Both the position numbers and the translations under genes were made by a program. Positions 51,901-61,891 of a stretch of DNA of 64,000 bases are shown here, one piece after another. The notes under the pieces are model-generated. The model did no database searches, was not told the DNA's origin, and saw only the letters and a list, made by a program, of their open reading frames with translations. Each line of letters opens with the position of its first letter. The stretch's first letter is position 1. Location: the NCBI GenBank assembly GCA_900473415.1, contig UCLR01000008.1, positions 140,484 to 204,483 on the forward strand. The letters are read 5' to 3'. The DNA comes from Hyphomicrobiales bacterium (GTDB lineage: Bacteria > Pseudomonadota > Alphaproteobacteria > Rhizobiales > Beijerinckiaceae).

Positions 51901-52080
51901 AACCGCAACATCATCGGCGCCGTGGTCGGTGTGCAGCCCTTCGGTGGCCACGGGCTCTCGGGCACAGGTCCCAAGGCCGGCGGCCCGCACTACCTGATGC
52001 GCTTCGCCACCGAGCAGACCGTGACGGTCAACACCGCCGCCGCCGGCGGCAACGCCAGCCTGATCGCGATGGGGGAGTAA
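48991..52080 (+). CDS. putA: Bifunctional proline dehydrogenase / P5C dehydrogenase
   Basis: A 1029-aa enzyme oxidising proline to glutamate in two steps with substrate channelling. The FAD-dependent PRODH barrel (about 90-470) has NFTIDAEEADRLELSLDV, MVRLVKGAYWDTE and LHGMGEALYEKLL. The NAD-dependent aldehyde dehydrogenase part (about 540-1015) has APWNFPLAIFTGQVAAAL, ETGGLNAMIV and the catalytic Cys820 in SAGQRCSAL. The N-terminal ribbon-helix-helix DNA-binding domain of E. coli PutA is absent, in line with control by the divergent AsnC/Lrp protein. ATG 48991 has a TTGGAG ribosome site; a TTG at 48979 is the alternative. Confidence 0.96.
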   Translation: MAAPALPPFRAPFAEDDGAIASRLLSAGRRDPAAKARIDARATGLIEAIRTRKVGLGGIEELLREYSLSTKEGLALMVLAEALLRVPDSTTADRLIEDKLGQGDFAHHESKSDAFLVSASAWALGITARVIQPGETPTGIVSSLAKRLGVPTVRTATRQAMRVMGNHFVLGQTIEEALKRARTGTGKLYRYSFDMLGEGARTQADAERYFKSYADAIDAIGRSAGNDTLPNRPGISVKLSALHPRYEATSHERVISELVPKVIDLARQAKGYDLNFTIDAEEADRLELSLDVIDAVFADSSLDGWDGFGLAIQAYQKRASAVIDHIGRLAEVHGRRMMVRLVKGAYWDTELKRAQERGLADYPVFTRKAMTDLNYEACAAQLLKLRPRIIPQFATHNALTVATVAEMAADAEGFEFQRLHGMGEALYEKLLRENEGYACRTYAPVGGHQDLLAYLVRRLLENGANSSFVSISGDPDIPVAELLVPPADIIGNPGQARHRRIPLPAELYGPSRRNSAGTELGHEESLQGLLKEISTAGPFPEAASIINGKLQPGTARDVRSPIDNKPVGKVIEADAATAERAVLAAKAGFPAWNATPARIRAAALRKAADLLEARRGLLISLMQTEAGKTIDDAISEVRETVDFCRYYAGEAEAHFATPATLPGPTGEENRLIQRGRGVFVCIAPWNFPLAIFTGQVAAALVAGNSVVAKPAPQTPLLAAVAVRILHEAGVPVTALHLIPGGTEPGAALVAHKDVAGVAFTGSTATARGINRALAAKDGPIVPLIAETGGLNAMIVDATALPEQVADDVVMSAFRSAGQRCSALRLLIVQDDVADKMIEMIEGATKELKLGDPRLIDTHIGPVIDAPAKQRLDAHIAAMRQQGRVAWAGAAPDLGGTFFAPHIVKLDRVSDLTAEHFGPILHVVRWKSGDLDKVIAEIDATGYGLTLGVHSRIETTVERVTSLLSTGNIYVNRNIIGAVVGVQPFGGHGLSGTGPKAGGPHYLMRFATEQTVTVNTAAAGGNASLIAMGE

Positions 52081-52097
52081 GCGGAGCCTTCCGCACT

Positions 52098-52190
52098 CGT
52101 CATGGTCGGGCCTGTCCCGACCATCCACGTCTTCGTCGATCACGGACGGTCCTCAAAACGTGGATGCTCGCCACAAGGGCGAGCATGACG
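52098..52190. repeat. Dispersed palindromic repeat, copy F
   Basis: Begins CGTCATGGTCGGGCC and ends GGGCGAGCATGACG. The left arm ATGGTCGGG pairs with CCCGACCAT, the right arm ATGCTCGCC with GGCGAGCAT, and CCACGT-/ACGTGG link the two. It lies between putA and rppH, both on the plus strand. The terminal ATGACG includes an in-frame ATG for rppH at 52185. Confidence 0.7.
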
Positions 52191-52232
52191 CAGGATGGGA
52201 CCATCCGACCAGCCAACGCTTCGCTAGCCAAC

Positions 52233-52742
52233 ATGACCCTGCCCTACCGCCCGAATGTCGGCATCGCCTTGTTCAACGCCGAGGGCCGCGTCTTCGCCGG
52301 CCGCTCGCATAGCGCCGGCCCCGAGATCGTCCTGCCGGGCTTCGACTGGCAGATGCCACAGGGTGGCATCGACGCCGACGAGGACGTTGTCGCCGCCGCG
52401 CGCCGCGAACTGGACGAGGAGACCGGCGTGACCGAGGCCGAGCTTCTCGCCGTCACCGAGGAATGGTGGAGCTACGAATTCCCACCCTATGACGGCCCTC
52501 CGCATAAGCTCTCAGCCTTCCGCGGCCAGCGTCAGCGCTGGGTCGCCTTCCGCTTCACCGGCAACGAGGCCACGTTCGACATCGGCAAGCCCAATGGCGA
52601 GGAGCCGCCCGACTTCAGTGAATGGCGCTGGCGGCCATTGAACCAGATGCCGGGGCTCGTCGTTCCGTTCAAACGGCCGGTCTACGAGCGGGTCGTGGCC
52701 GCCTTTGCGGCGTTCGCCGCGCCTGGGGAAACGGACCTATGA
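52233..52742 (+). CDS. rppH: RNA pyrophosphohydrolase (Nudix)
   Basis: A 169-aa Nudix hydrolase with N-terminus LPYRPNVGIALFNAEGRVF, QMPQGGID, and the complete Nudix box GGIDADE...RRELDEETGV. RppH removes pyrophosphate from 5' triphosphorylated mRNA, opening it to RNase E; in Bartonella the homologue is IalA. ATG 52233 gives the usual family length, but has no clear ribosome site. ATG 52185 would add 16 residues and has AAGGGCGAG upstream, but falls inside the terminal arm of repeat F, so I treat it as less likely. The stop overlaps the VOC gene (ATGA). Confidence 0.9.
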   Translation: MTLPYRPNVGIALFNAEGRVFAGRSHSAGPEIVLPGFDWQMPQGGIDADEDVVAAARRELDEETGVTEAELLAVTEEWWSYEFPPYDGPPHKLSAFRGQRQRWVAFRFTGNEATFDIGKPNGEEPPDFSEWRWRPLNQMPGLVVPFKRPVYERVVAAFAAFAAPGETDL

Positions 52743-53119
52743 GCATCGTCGAACTCGATCACTGCGTCATCCATGTCTCGGACTGGAAGCGCTCGAACGC
52801 CTTCTATCGCGACGTCATCGGCGCGGAGATCATCCAGAATGGCGACGGCTTCGTCTATCGCATCGGACGGACGCAGCTGAACTGCCACGGGCCCGGCCTG
52901 GACCCGGCGCCGGTCGCGCGCCTGCCCGTGCCACCCGGCGGCAGCGATCTCTGCTTCGTTTGGCCGGGCCCGATCGCCGAAGCGATCACACATCTCGAGC
53001 GGCAAGGGACGGCGATCGAGCTCGGTCCTGTCCAGCGTTTCGGCCGGGGTGGGCACGGCACGAGTGTCTATTTCCGCGACCCCGACGGCTCGCTGCTGGA
53101 ATTCATCAGCTACGCATGA
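52739..53119 (+). CDS. VOC (glyoxalase/dioxygenase fold) family protein
   Basis: A 126-aa single-unit VOC protein. The first beta-alpha-beta module contains LDHCVIHVSDWKRSNAFYRD and the second has GHGTSVYFRDPDGSLLEFIS. Metal-ligand candidates are His7 and the Glu of LLEFIS. Members include glyoxalase I, fosfomycin resistance enzymes and extradiol dioxygenases; the substrate cannot be told from sequence. It overlaps rppH by ATGA and converges on the ATP synthase operon, whose terminator touches its stop codon. Confidence 0.88.
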   Translation: MSIVELDHCVIHVSDWKRSNAFYRDVIGAEIIQNGDGFVYRIGRTQLNCHGPGLDPAPVARLPVPPGGSDLCFVWPGPIAEAITHLERQGTAIELGPVQRFGRGGHGTSVYFRDPDGSLLEFISYA

Positions 53120-53143
53120 AAAAAGGGCCGCTCGCGCGGCCCT
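53118..53143 (-). terminator. Intrinsic terminator of the atpHAGDC operon
   Basis: On the minus strand AGGGCCGC-GCGA-GCGGCCCT forms an 8-bp GC-rich stem with a 4-base loop, followed directly by a run of T (complement of 53118-53123). It begins 26 bases after the atpC stop codon and overlaps the convergent VOC stop codon. This is the clearest Rho-independent terminator in the window. Confidence 0.85.
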
Positions 53144-53168
53144 CTCGCATTCTCGGCGGCAAAACGGA

Positions 53169-53582
53169 TCAGGCCGCGTTGCGCTGCTCGAAGACGTGTT
53201 TGAATTCCTGCAACTGCACCAGCGTATCGGCGAGGCGCTTCTTCTCGTCCTCGCTGTGCGAGCCGGCGAGCCGCGTCTCGGCGGCCAGGATCTCGGCGTC
53301 GAGCACGGCCGTATCGACGTCCTCGATAAAGCGGCCCTGCTCGGCGAGGATCGTCGTCGACGCATGGTTGACCTCGACGAGGCCGCCATTGACGAAGAAT
53401 TCCTTGCCGTTCTGGTCCGTCGTCTGAACGAAGACGATGCCGGCCTTGAGCGTCGCTACCAGCGGCGCGTGGCCCGCCAGCACGGTCATCTCGCCCTCGG
53501 CGGACGGGACGATGACACTGATGATCTCGCCCGAGAACAGGATACGCTCCGGCGAGACGAGTTCGAACTTGAAGGTGGCCAT
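53169..53582 (-). CDS. atpC: F1F0 ATP synthase subunit epsilon
   Basis: A 137-aa subunit of the central stalk. The N-terminal beta-sandwich has FELVSPERILFSGEI and PSAEGEMTVLAGHAPLVATL; the C-terminal helical hairpin (about 88-130) can inhibit ATP hydrolysis. It is the last gene of the operon, separated from atpD by repeat copy B and followed by a strong terminator. Length is normal. Confidence 0.96.
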   Translation of the reverse strand: MATFKFELVSPERILFSGEIISVIVPSAEGEMTVLAGHAPLVATLKAGIVFVQTTDQNGKEFFVNGGLVEVNHASTTILAEQGRFIEDVDTAVLDAEILAAETRLAGSHSEDEKKRLADTLVQLQEFKHVFEQRNAA

Positions 53583-53601
53583 CGTTTCATTCTCCCCGGC
53601 T

Positions 53602-53683
53602 CGTCATGGCCGGGCTTTACCCGGCCATCTCGGAAACCAGTCTCTTCTGGTCGTGAGATCCCCGGGCAAGCCCGGGGACGACG
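53602..53683. repeat. Dispersed palindromic repeat, copy B, inside the atp operon
   Basis: Begins CGTCATGGCCGGGC and ends GGGGACGACG. The left arm ATGGCCGGG pairs with CCCGGCCAT; the right arm CCCCGGGC pairs with GCCCGGGG. The spacer CTTCTGGTCGTGAGAT matches copy A closely. It fills the gap between atpD and atpC, so it is transcribed within the polycistronic message. Confidence 0.75.
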
Positions 53684-53697
53684 CGTTCGGTCAAGCC

Positions 53698-55200
<1,503 letters not shown>

Positions 55201-55260
55201 CTAGCGCATTCGGATGTTTCGGCTGCCAGCGGCGGGGCCGCCGGCTTGAAGTCTAGGCGG

Positions 55261-56130
55261 TTATAGCGCTTCCGCGCCGGAGATGATCTCGATCAGTTCC
55301 TTCGTGATCATCGCCTGGCGCGAGCGGTTGTAGAGCGTGGTCTGCTTCTTGATCATCTCGCCGGCATTGCGCGTGGCGGAATCCATCGCCGACATGCGCG
55401 CGCCCTGCTCGGAGGCGGCGTTCTCGAGGAGCGCCCGCAGGATCTGAACCGTCAGGTTGCGCGGCAGCAGCGTCTCGAGAATCTCGCTCTCTTCCGGCTC
55501 GTAGTCGTAGACCGCGTCGGTCTGCTTCGTGCCTTCCGGAATCTCGGCCGGGATGATGCGCTGCGCCGTCGGGATCTGGGCGATCACCGAGCGGAACCGC
55601 GAGAAGAACAGCGTCGCGACGTCGAACTCGCCATTCTCGAAGCGCAACAGAACGTTCTGCGCGATCGCCTCGGCGTTGACGAAGCCGACCTGCTTGAACT
55701 CGCGCAGGTCGATGAACTCGATGATCTCGCTGGCGAACTGGCGACGAAGGATGTCATAGCCCTTCTTGCCGACGCAGATGATCTTGACCGTCTTGCCGTC
55801 GGCCTTGAGCGCATTCGCCTTGTCGCGGGCGAGCCTCGCGATCGAGGAGTTGAAGGCGCCGCACAGGCCGCGCTCGGCGGTGCAGACCAGCAGCAGATGC
55901 ACCTTGTCGGAGCCCGTGCCGGCGATGAGGCGCGGCGCGCTCGAACCGGTGACGCCGGAAGCGAGGTTGGCGAGCACCGTCTCCATGCGCTCGGCATAGG
56001 GGCGCGCGGCCTCGGCGGCCGACTGCGCACGGCGCAGCTTTGCGGCCGCGACCATCTGCATGGCCTTGGTGATCTTCTGCGTCGCCTTCACCGAGGCGAT
56101 GCGGTTACGTAGGTCCTTGAGAGACGGCAT
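55261..56130 (-). CDS. atpG: F1F0 ATP synthase subunit gamma
   Basis: A 289-aa rotor subunit. The N-terminal helix has [21 protein letters not shown] followed by [11 protein letters not shown], and the C-terminal helix has [20 protein letters not shown] and [19 protein letters not shown]; the two form the coiled coil that turns within the alpha/beta ring. Length is normal. Repeat copy H separates it from atpA upstream. Confidence 0.97.
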   Translation of the reverse strand: MPSLKDLRNRIASVKATQKITKAMQMVAAAKLRRAQSAAEAARPYAERMETVLANLASGVTGSSAPRLIAGTGSDKVHLLLVCTAERGLCGAFNSSIARLARDKANALKADGKTVKIICVGKKGYDILRRQFASEIIEFIDLREFKQVGFVNAEAIAQNVLLRFENGEFDVATLFFSRFRSVIAQIPTAQRIIPAEIPEGTKQTDAVYDYEPEESEILETLLPRNLTVQILRALLENAASEQGARMSAMDSATRNAGEMIKKQTTLYNRSRQAMITKELIEIISGAEAL

Positions 56131-56149
56131 CCGTTCTCGATCCCCTATC

Positions 56150-56234
56150 CGTCACTCGCGAGGAGCACAGCGACGAAGCAATCCAGAGGGCGTGCGCAGC
56201 GCGGCCGGATGGCTTCGCTGCGCTCGCAATGACG
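56150..56234. repeat. Dispersed repeat, copy H, inside the atp operon
   Basis: Begins CGTCACTCGCGAGGAGCAC and ends CGCTCGCAATGACG, with inner CGAAGCAATCC answered by GGATGGCTTCG. It resembles the widespread element written GTCATTGCGAGC...GAAGCAATCCAG in many proteobacterial genomes. It lies between atpA and atpG within the operon message. Confidence 0.7.
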
Positions 56235-56235
56235 A

Positions 56236-57765
56236 TCAGGCGAAGGACTTCGCGAAGCCCTCGACGATGCCCTTCAGCTTCGCCGCATTGGCGTCCGACA
56301 GGTCCTTCGAGGAACCGATCTCGTTCAGCAGGTCGGCATGCTTGCCGCGAACCAGCGCCAGGAGGCCGTCCTCGAAGGCGCGGACCTTGTTGACCGGAAG
56401 CGGGTCGAGATAGCCGTTGACGCCGGCATAGATCACGACGACCTGCTCTTCCATCTTCAGCGGCGAGAACTGCGGCTGCTTCAGGAGCTCGGTCAGGCGG
56501 GCGCCGCGGTTCAGCAGGCGCTGCGTGACCGCATCGAGGTCCGAGCCGAACTGGGCGAAGGCGGCCATCTCGCGATACTGGGCGAGCTCGCCCTTGATCT
56601 TGCCGGCGACCTTCTTGGTGGCCTTGGTCTGCGCCGAGGAGCCGACGCGCGACACCGAGAGGCCGACGTTCACGGCCGGGCGGATGCCCTGGTAGAACAG
56701 GTCCGTCTCCAGGAAGATCTGGCCGTCGGTGATCGAGATCACGTTGGTCGGGATATAGGCCGAGACGTCGTTCGCCTGCGTCTCGATGACCGGCAGCGCC
56801 GTCAGTGAGCCATTGCCGGCAGCGTTGCCCATCTTGGCGGCGCGCTCGAGCAGGCGGGAGTGGAGATAGAACACGTCGCCCGGATAGGCTTCGCGGCCCG
56901 GCGGGCGCCGCAGCAGCAGCGACATCTGACGGTAGGCGACGGCCTGCTTGGAGAGGTCGTCGTAGATGATGACGGCATGCATGCCGTTATCGCGGAAGAA
57001 CTCGCCCATGGCGCAGCCGGCGAAGGGCGCGAGGAACTGCATCGGGGCGGCGTCCGAGGCGGTGGCCGCCACGACGATCGAGTACTCCAGCGCGCCGCGC
57101 TCTTCGAGCACCTTGACGAACTGGGCAACCGTGGAGCGCTTCTGACCGATGGCGACGTAGACGCAGTAGAGCTTTTGACCCTCGTCGGTGCCCTGGTTCA
57201 GCGACTTCTGGTTCAGGATCGTGTCGAGCGCGACGGCGGTCTTGCCGGTCTGGCGATCGCCGATGATGAGCTCGCGCTGGCCGCGGCCGATCGGGATCAG
57301 CGCGTCGATGGCCTTGAGGCCGGTCGCCATCGGCTCATGGACCGACTTGCGCGGAATGATGCCGGGCGCCTTGACGTCGACGCGGGCGCGGGTCTTGGCT
57401 TTGATCGGGCCCTTGCCGTCGATCGGGTTGCCGAGCGCGTCGACGACGCGGCCGAGCAGCTCCTTGCCGACCGGAACGTCGACGATGGCGCCGGTGCGCT
57501 TGACGGTCTGGCCTTCCTTGATCTCGCGGTCGGAACCGAAGATCACGACGCCGACATTGTCGCTCTCGAGGTTGAGCGCCATGCCGCGCACGCCGGACTC
57601 GAACTCGACCATCTCACCGGCCTGGACCTTGTCGAGGCCGTAGACGCGGGCGATGCCGTCACCGACGGAGAGAACCTGGCCGACTTCGGTGACCGAAGCT
57701 TCCGAGCCGAAATTCGAGATCTGAGCCTTCAGGATGGCGGAGATTTCAGCGGGGCGGATGTCCAT
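56236..57765 (-). CDS. atpA: F1F0 ATP synthase subunit alpha
   Basis: A 509-aa regulatory nucleotide-binding subunit. Walker A GDRQTGKT lies at 169-176, and the alpha-type segment [19 protein letters not shown] and the interface [20 protein letters not shown] are present. The N-terminus ([14 protein letters not shown]) binds subunit delta. The start overlaps the atpH stop by one base (TGATG). Repeat copy H follows it. Confidence 0.98.
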   Translation of the reverse strand: MDIRPAEISAILKAQISNFGSEASVTEVGQVLSVGDGIARVYGLDKVQAGEMVEFESGVRGMALNLESDNVGVVIFGSDREIKEGQTVKRTGAIVDVPVGKELLGRVVDALGNPIDGKGPIKAKTRARVDVKAPGIIPRKSVHEPMATGLKAIDALIPIGRGQRELIIGDRQTGKTAVALDTILNQKSLNQGTDEGQKLYCVYVAIGQKRSTVAQFVKVLEERGALEYSIVVAATASDAAPMQFLAPFAGCAMGEFFRDNGMHAVIIYDDLSKQAVAYRQMSLLLRRPPGREAYPGDVFYLHSRLLERAAKMGNAAGNGSLTALPVIETQANDVSAYIPTNVISITDGQIFLETDLFYQGIRPAVNVGLSVSRVGSSAQTKATKKVAGKIKGELAQYREMAAFAQFGSDLDAVTQRLLNRGARLTELLKQPQFSPLKMEEQVVVIYAGVNGYLDPLPVNKVRAFEDGLLALVRGKHADLLNEIGSSKDLSDANAAKLKGIVEGFAKSFA

Positions 57766-58334
57766 CAGCCGACCTCTTTCATGGCAAGACGAATTGAATT
57801 GAGCTTGGTTTTCAGCGAGGCGTCGACCATGCGGGAGCCCATCTTGACGATGAGACCGCCGATCAGCGCCGGATCGACCTTGATCGCGACGTCGACATCC
57901 TTGCCGGCGACGCCCTTCAGCGCCGCGCGGATCTCGTCGACGCGCTTGGCCGACTGCGCCACAGCGACCGTCACCTCGGCGGAGACGATGCCCTTGGCCT
58001 CGGCGACGAGACGCTTATAGGCCGTGATCATGCCCGGCAGCGCAAAGAGGCGGCGCTTGCTGGCGACCAGTCCGATGAAATTGGCGGCGATGCCGGAGAT
58101 GCCGGCCTTCTCGAGCACGGCCTTGATCGCGCCGACCTGCTCCTCGGCCGTGAAGGCCGGGCTCTCGATCAGGCGGGCGAGGTCCGGGCTCCCCTTGATC
58201 AGGCCATTGAAGGCATCGAGCGCGGCGGCGACGGCATCGATAGCGCCGCTCTCCTCAGCCAGCTCGAACAGAGCGGTGGCGTAGCGCTGAGCTACGCCCG
58301 ACACCAATGTCCCCTGCGATCCGCCTTCAGCCAC
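57765..58334 (-). CDS. atpH: F1F0 ATP synthase subunit delta
   Basis: A 189-aa peripheral-stalk subunit and the first gene of the F1 operon. The N-terminal bundle has [19 protein letters not shown] and the C-terminal part has [19 protein letters not shown], both typical of OSCP/delta. The GTG start is at 58334. The F0 genes are not here, as expected for alphaproteobacteria, in which F0 and F1 operons are separate. The leader upstream contains stem-loops at 58371-58389 and 58425-58448. Confidence 0.96.
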   Translation of the reverse strand: MAEGGSQGTLVSGVAQRYATALFELAEESGAIDAVAAALDAFNGLIKGSPDLARLIESPAFTAEEQVGAIKAVLEKAGISGIAANFIGLVASKRRLFALPGMITAYKRLVAEAKGIVSAEVTVAVAQSAKRVDEIRAALKGVAGKDVDVAIKVDPALIGGLIVKMGSRMVDASLKTKLNSIRLAMKEVG

Positions 58335-58370
58335 GCGTCACGTCTCTCGTTTCAAGGGTCCGCACCAGCG

Positions 58371-58448
58371 ACCTTCTTCAGCAGAAGGTGGAGTGCAGGG
58401 TCCCGGCGCTGCGAGTGTCATGGTGCGAAGCCGGAAAGACGGCTTCGC
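58371..58448 (-). promoter_or_regulatory. Structured leader upstream of atpH
   Basis: Two perfect hairpins stand in the 208-base gap between atpH and priA. ACCTTCT (58371-58377) pairs with AGAAGGT (58383-58389), and GCGAAGCCG (58425-58433) pairs with CGGCTTCGC (58440-58448). If the operon promoter lies further up, both are in the 5' untranslated leader of the atp message. Their function is unknown. Confidence 0.45.
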
Positions 58449-58542
58449 GACCGAAATGTGGCGGTGCCCTAGCATGTGGTTCCGGACCACGCAATCGCTA
58501 GTCGCCATCATAAGCGGCATTTTTACCGCTCCTTTCAGTGCT

Positions 58543-60726
58543 TCAAAGGAAGCTTTGCGGATCGACGTCGACCGCGACCCGGACCGAGCCCTTGGCCTTG
58601 GGCGCCCGTTTCAGCCAGCCGCGCAGGTAATCCTGCAGGTTGATGTCGCGTGCCGTGCGGACGATCAGGCGCATGCGGTGGCGCCCGCGCAGCACCGCCA
58701 GCGGCGCTTCCGCCGGCCCCAGCACCATGATTCCGTCGCCGGCCTCCGCACAGCGCGCAAGCGCGCGGGCGTGACTTTCGGCCTCCGCCTGGCTGTTCGC
58801 CGAAACGATCAGCGCCGCCAGCCGTCCGAAGGGCGGCAGCCCCGCAGCCTCCCGCGAAGCTTCCTCTGCGGCATAAAACCGCTCCGGGTCGCCGGAGATC
58901 AGCGCCTTCAGCACCGGATGGTCCGGGTCATGCGTCTGGAGCAGGGCACGGCCGGGTTTCTCGCCCCGCCCTGCGCGGCCCGTCACCTGCCGCAGCACCT
59001 GGAAGGTGCGCTCGGCCGCGCGCGGATCGCCCGAGGTCAGGCCCAGATCGGCATCGATCACCCCGACCAGCGTCATGCCGGGGAAGTTGTGGCCCTTGGC
59101 GACGAGCTGGGTGCCGATGACGATGTCGAAGTCGCCCTCCGCTACCGCCATCAGCTCCTGCTTCAGCCGCTCGGTCCCGCCGGGGAAATCGCTGGAAAGC
59201 ACGATGGAACGCGCCTGTGGAAAAAGCGTCGCGACCTCCTCCGCGAGCCGCTCGACGCCGGGTCCGCACGCCATCAGGCTCTCCTGCTGGTGGCATTGCG
59301 GGCATTCATGCGGCCTGCGCTCGACGTGGCCGCAATGGTGGCAGACCAGTGCCCGGCGGAAGCGATGGTCCACCAGCCAGGCCGAGCAGTTCGGGCACTG
59401 GAAGCGATGCCCGCAATCGCGGCACAGCGTCAGCGGCGCATAGCCACGCCGGTTGAGGAAGAGAAGCGACTGCTCCCTGGCCTCCAGATTGGCCTCGACC
59501 GCCTTGATCAGGCCGCCGGAGAGCCAGCGCCCGCGCTCCGGCTTGTCGCGACGCAGGTCGATCAGCCCGAGCTTTGGCAGCTCGCGCCCGCCGAAGCGCT
59601 CGGGAAGCTTCAAATGGACATAGCGCCCGCGCTCGGCGTTGACGCGCGTTTCGAGCGAGGGTGTCGCGGATGCCAGGACCACCGACGCGTTCTCGATCCG
59701 CCCACGCACCACCGCCATGTCGCGGGCGTGGTAGGTGACGCCGTCATCCTGCTTGTAGGCGGCCTCGTGTTCCTCATCGACGACGATCAGCCCGAGGTCC
59801 TTGTAGGGAAGGAACAGCGCCGAACGTGCGCCCGCCACCACCCTCGCCTCGCCCGAAGCAATAGCAGCTTGCAGCCGCTCGCGCCGCCGTCCGGTCACGG
59901 CGGAGTGCCATAAGCCCGGCCTCACCCCGAAGCGCGCCTCGAAGCGGTCGATGAACTGCGCCGTCAGCGCGATCTCGGGCATCAGGATCAGGCTCTGGCG
60001 CCCCTGCCGGATCGCCTCCGCCACCGCCTCGAAATAGACCTCGGTCTTGCCCGAGCCCGTGACGCCTTCGAGCAGCGCGACGCTGAACTTGTGCGCCTCC
60101 ACCGCCGCGACCAGCGCCTGCGCCACCTCTCTCTGCCCCTCCGAGAGTTCCGGCACGGCATGCTCAGGATCGGGCAGCGCCGCGATCGCCTCGCGTGGCA
60201 AGGCCTCGACCGTGAAGGTGCCGGCATCGACCAGGGAATCGATCACAGCGGCGCTCACCGAGGCCGCCTCGGCCAAAGCCGACTTTGCGATCAGGAGCCC
60301 CCCTTCCGCCGCCGCTATCGCTCTCGCGCGGGCCGGCGTCATCCGCGCCGGCGGCGCACCTGCAAGCCGGACGCCGAGCTTCGGCCGCTCCGGCGTATCG
60401 TCCGGCGGGCGCTTCAGCGCCAGCGCCAGCACCGAGCCCTTCGGCGCCAGCGTGTACCAGGCGACCCAGTCGACGAGCTTCATCAACGCCGCATCGAGCG
60501 GCGGCATGTCGAGCTTGCCGGTGACCTTCTTGAGATTGCCGCCGCGCCCGCTGCCGGTGTCCCAGACGACGCCGACCGTCTCGCGCGGACCGAGCGGCAC
60601 CTGCACCACATCGCCGGGGCCGAGCTTCAGCCCCGCCGGCACCGCGTAGCTATAGGCTTGGTCGAGCCCGAGCGGGATCAGCACATCGACCGTGCCGCCT
60701 TCGACCATGTCCGCCGTCTCGTCCAT
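58543..60726 (-). CDS. priA: Primosomal replication restart helicase
   Basis: A 727-aa superfamily 2 helicase that reloads DnaB at stalled forks. It has the N-terminal 3' DNA-binding domain (VDVLIPLGLDQAYSYAVPAG), Walker A GVTGSGKT at 221-228, DEEH at 317-320, and a zinc-binding insertion with four Cys pairs (CRDCGHRFQCPNC, CHHCG, CPQC). Motif VI region GRAGRGEKPGRALLQT is present. Full length. ATG 60726 is used; ATG 60708 is an in-frame alternative. It is divergent from xerC, with 58 bases between the starts. Confidence 0.96.
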   Translation of the reverse strand: MDETADMVEGGTVDVLIPLGLDQAYSYAVPAGLKLGPGDVVQVPLGPRETVGVVWDTGSGRGGNLKKVTGKLDMPPLDAALMKLVDWVAWYTLAPKGSVLALALKRPPDDTPERPKLGVRLAGAPPARMTPARARAIAAAEGGLLIAKSALAEAASVSAAVIDSLVDAGTFTVEALPREAIAALPDPEHAVPELSEGQREVAQALVAAVEAHKFSVALLEGVTGSGKTEVYFEAVAEAIRQGRQSLILMPEIALTAQFIDRFEARFGVRPGLWHSAVTGRRRERLQAAIASGEARVVAGARSALFLPYKDLGLIVVDEEHEAAYKQDDGVTYHARDMAVVRGRIENASVVLASATPSLETRVNAERGRYVHLKLPERFGGRELPKLGLIDLRRDKPERGRWLSGGLIKAVEANLEAREQSLLFLNRRGYAPLTLCRDCGHRFQCPNCSAWLVDHRFRRALVCHHCGHVERRPHECPQCHQQESLMACGPGVERLAEEVATLFPQARSIVLSSDFPGGTERLKQELMAVAEGDFDIVIGTQLVAKGHNFPGMTLVGVIDADLGLTSGDPRAAERTFQVLRQVTGRAGRGEKPGRALLQTHDPDHPVLKALISGDPERFYAAEEASREAAGLPPFGRLAALIVSANSQAEAESHARALARCAEAGDGIMVLGPAEAPLAVLRGRHRMRLIVRTARDINLQDYLRGWLKRAPKAKGSVRVAVDVDPQSFL

Positions 60727-60784
60727 CCACCCGTCTCTAGCACCGATTCGCGACCTGTTAAGGCGGGAGCGTCATCCTGCCGCC

Positions 60785-61711
60785 ATGACCGATCTCGACA
60801 GCTTACGGCGCGACTGGCTTTCGCATCTCGAAGCCGAGCGGCGTCTCTCTGCGAAGACGCTGGAGGCCTATGGCCGCGACCTCGGCCAGTTCGTGGCCTT
60901 CCTCAACGGCCATATCGGCGGCGCACCCACACTCGCCGACATCGCCGCGCTGAAGCCCGTCGACCTGCGCGCCTTCCTCGGGCAGCGCCGGCGCGACGGT
61001 GTCGGCAACCGCACCCTGATGCGCCAGCTCGCGGCGTTGCGCTCCTTCGCCCGTTTCGGCGAGCAGAGCGGCAAGCTCACCGCCGCCGCGTTCGCCGCGA
61101 CGCGCGGTCCCCGCCTCGGCAAGTCCCTGCCGCGCCCGCTTGAGCCCCGCGCCGCCCGCGCCGTCGCCAACGCCGACACCCGCGCCGGCGAAGAGCGCGA
61201 GCAATGGGTCCTGGCGCGCGACGCCGCGGTGCTGAGCCTGCTTTACGGCTGCGGCCTGCGCATCTCGGAAGCGCTTTCGCTGACCCGCGGCCAGGCGCCG
61301 ACCGGCGGGTCCGACAGCCTCACCGTCACCGGCAAGGGCAACAAGACCCGCATGGTGCCGGTGCTGCCGGTCGTGGTCGAGGCGATCGGCGACTATCTCA
61401 GGCTCTGCCCCTGGCGGCTGCCGCCCGACGGCCCGCTCTTCCTCGGCGCCAAGGGCGGCCCGCTCTCGCCGCGTATCATCCAGCTCGCGGTCGAGTCCTT
61501 GAGGGGCGCGCTCGGCCTGCCCTCATCCGCCACGCCGCATTCCCTGCGCCATTCCTTCGCAACCCATCTGCTCGGCCGCGGCGGCGATCTGCGCGCCATT
61601 CAGGAATTGCTCGGCCACGCCTCGCTCTCGACCACGCAGATCTACACCCGCATCGATTCCACAAGGCTGATGGCGGCCTACGACGCCGCCCATCCGCGTG
61701 CGGGCCGCTAG
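60785..61711 (+). CDS. xerC: Tyrosine recombinase XerC
   Basis: A 308-aa site-specific recombinase that resolves chromosome dimers at dif. The catalytic set is complete: Arg159 (CGLRIS), Lys184 (TGKGNKTR), His252-x-x-Arg255 (HSLRHSF), His278 (LLGHAS) and nucleophile Tyr287 (QIYTRID). The N-terminal SAM-like domain begins WLSHLEAERRLSAKTLEAYG. Divergence from priA is the usual alphaproteobacterial context for XerC. ATG 60785 is chosen; an upstream frame to 60692 would run into priA. The Rhizobiales-type palindrome begins at its stop codon. Confidence 0.94.
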   Translation: MTDLDSLRRDWLSHLEAERRLSAKTLEAYGRDLGQFVAFLNGHIGGAPTLADIAALKPVDLRAFLGQRRRDGVGNRTLMRQLAALRSFARFGEQSGKLTAAAFAATRGPRLGKSLPRPLEPRAARAVANADTRAGEEREQWVLARDAAVLSLLYGCGLRISEALSLTRGQAPTGGSDSLTVTGKGNKTRMVPVLPVVVEAIGDYLRLCPWRLPPDGPLFLGAKGGPLSPRIIQLAVESLRGALGLPSSATPHSLRHSFATHLLGRGGDLRAIQELLGHASLSTTQIYTRIDSTRLMAAYDAAHPRAGR

Positions 61712-61759
61712 AGCATCGGACCGAAAAGTGGAATCCACTTTCGGAAAAATCCGATGCTG
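61711..61759. repeat. Rhizobiales-type intergenic palindrome
   Basis: Nested inverted repeats: AGCATCGGA (61712-61720) pairs with TCCGATGCT (61750-61758), and inside it CCGAAAAGTGGA pairs with TCCACTTTCGG. Nearly identical elements occur in intergenic DNA of many Hyphomicrobiales genomes. It starts on the last base of the xerC stop codon and probably forms the 3' end of that message. Confidence 0.75.
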
Positions 61760-61891
61760 AAACAAAAGGCCAGATCGCCACTTCGCGTCCGATAGGACGC
61801 GCGGCAATCGAGCGCATCGACGCGAAAATCGGCTTGCTGCCCTTACGGAAAGCCTTAAACAGCCGCGCGAACGCTCCCAACGAGGTGATTC

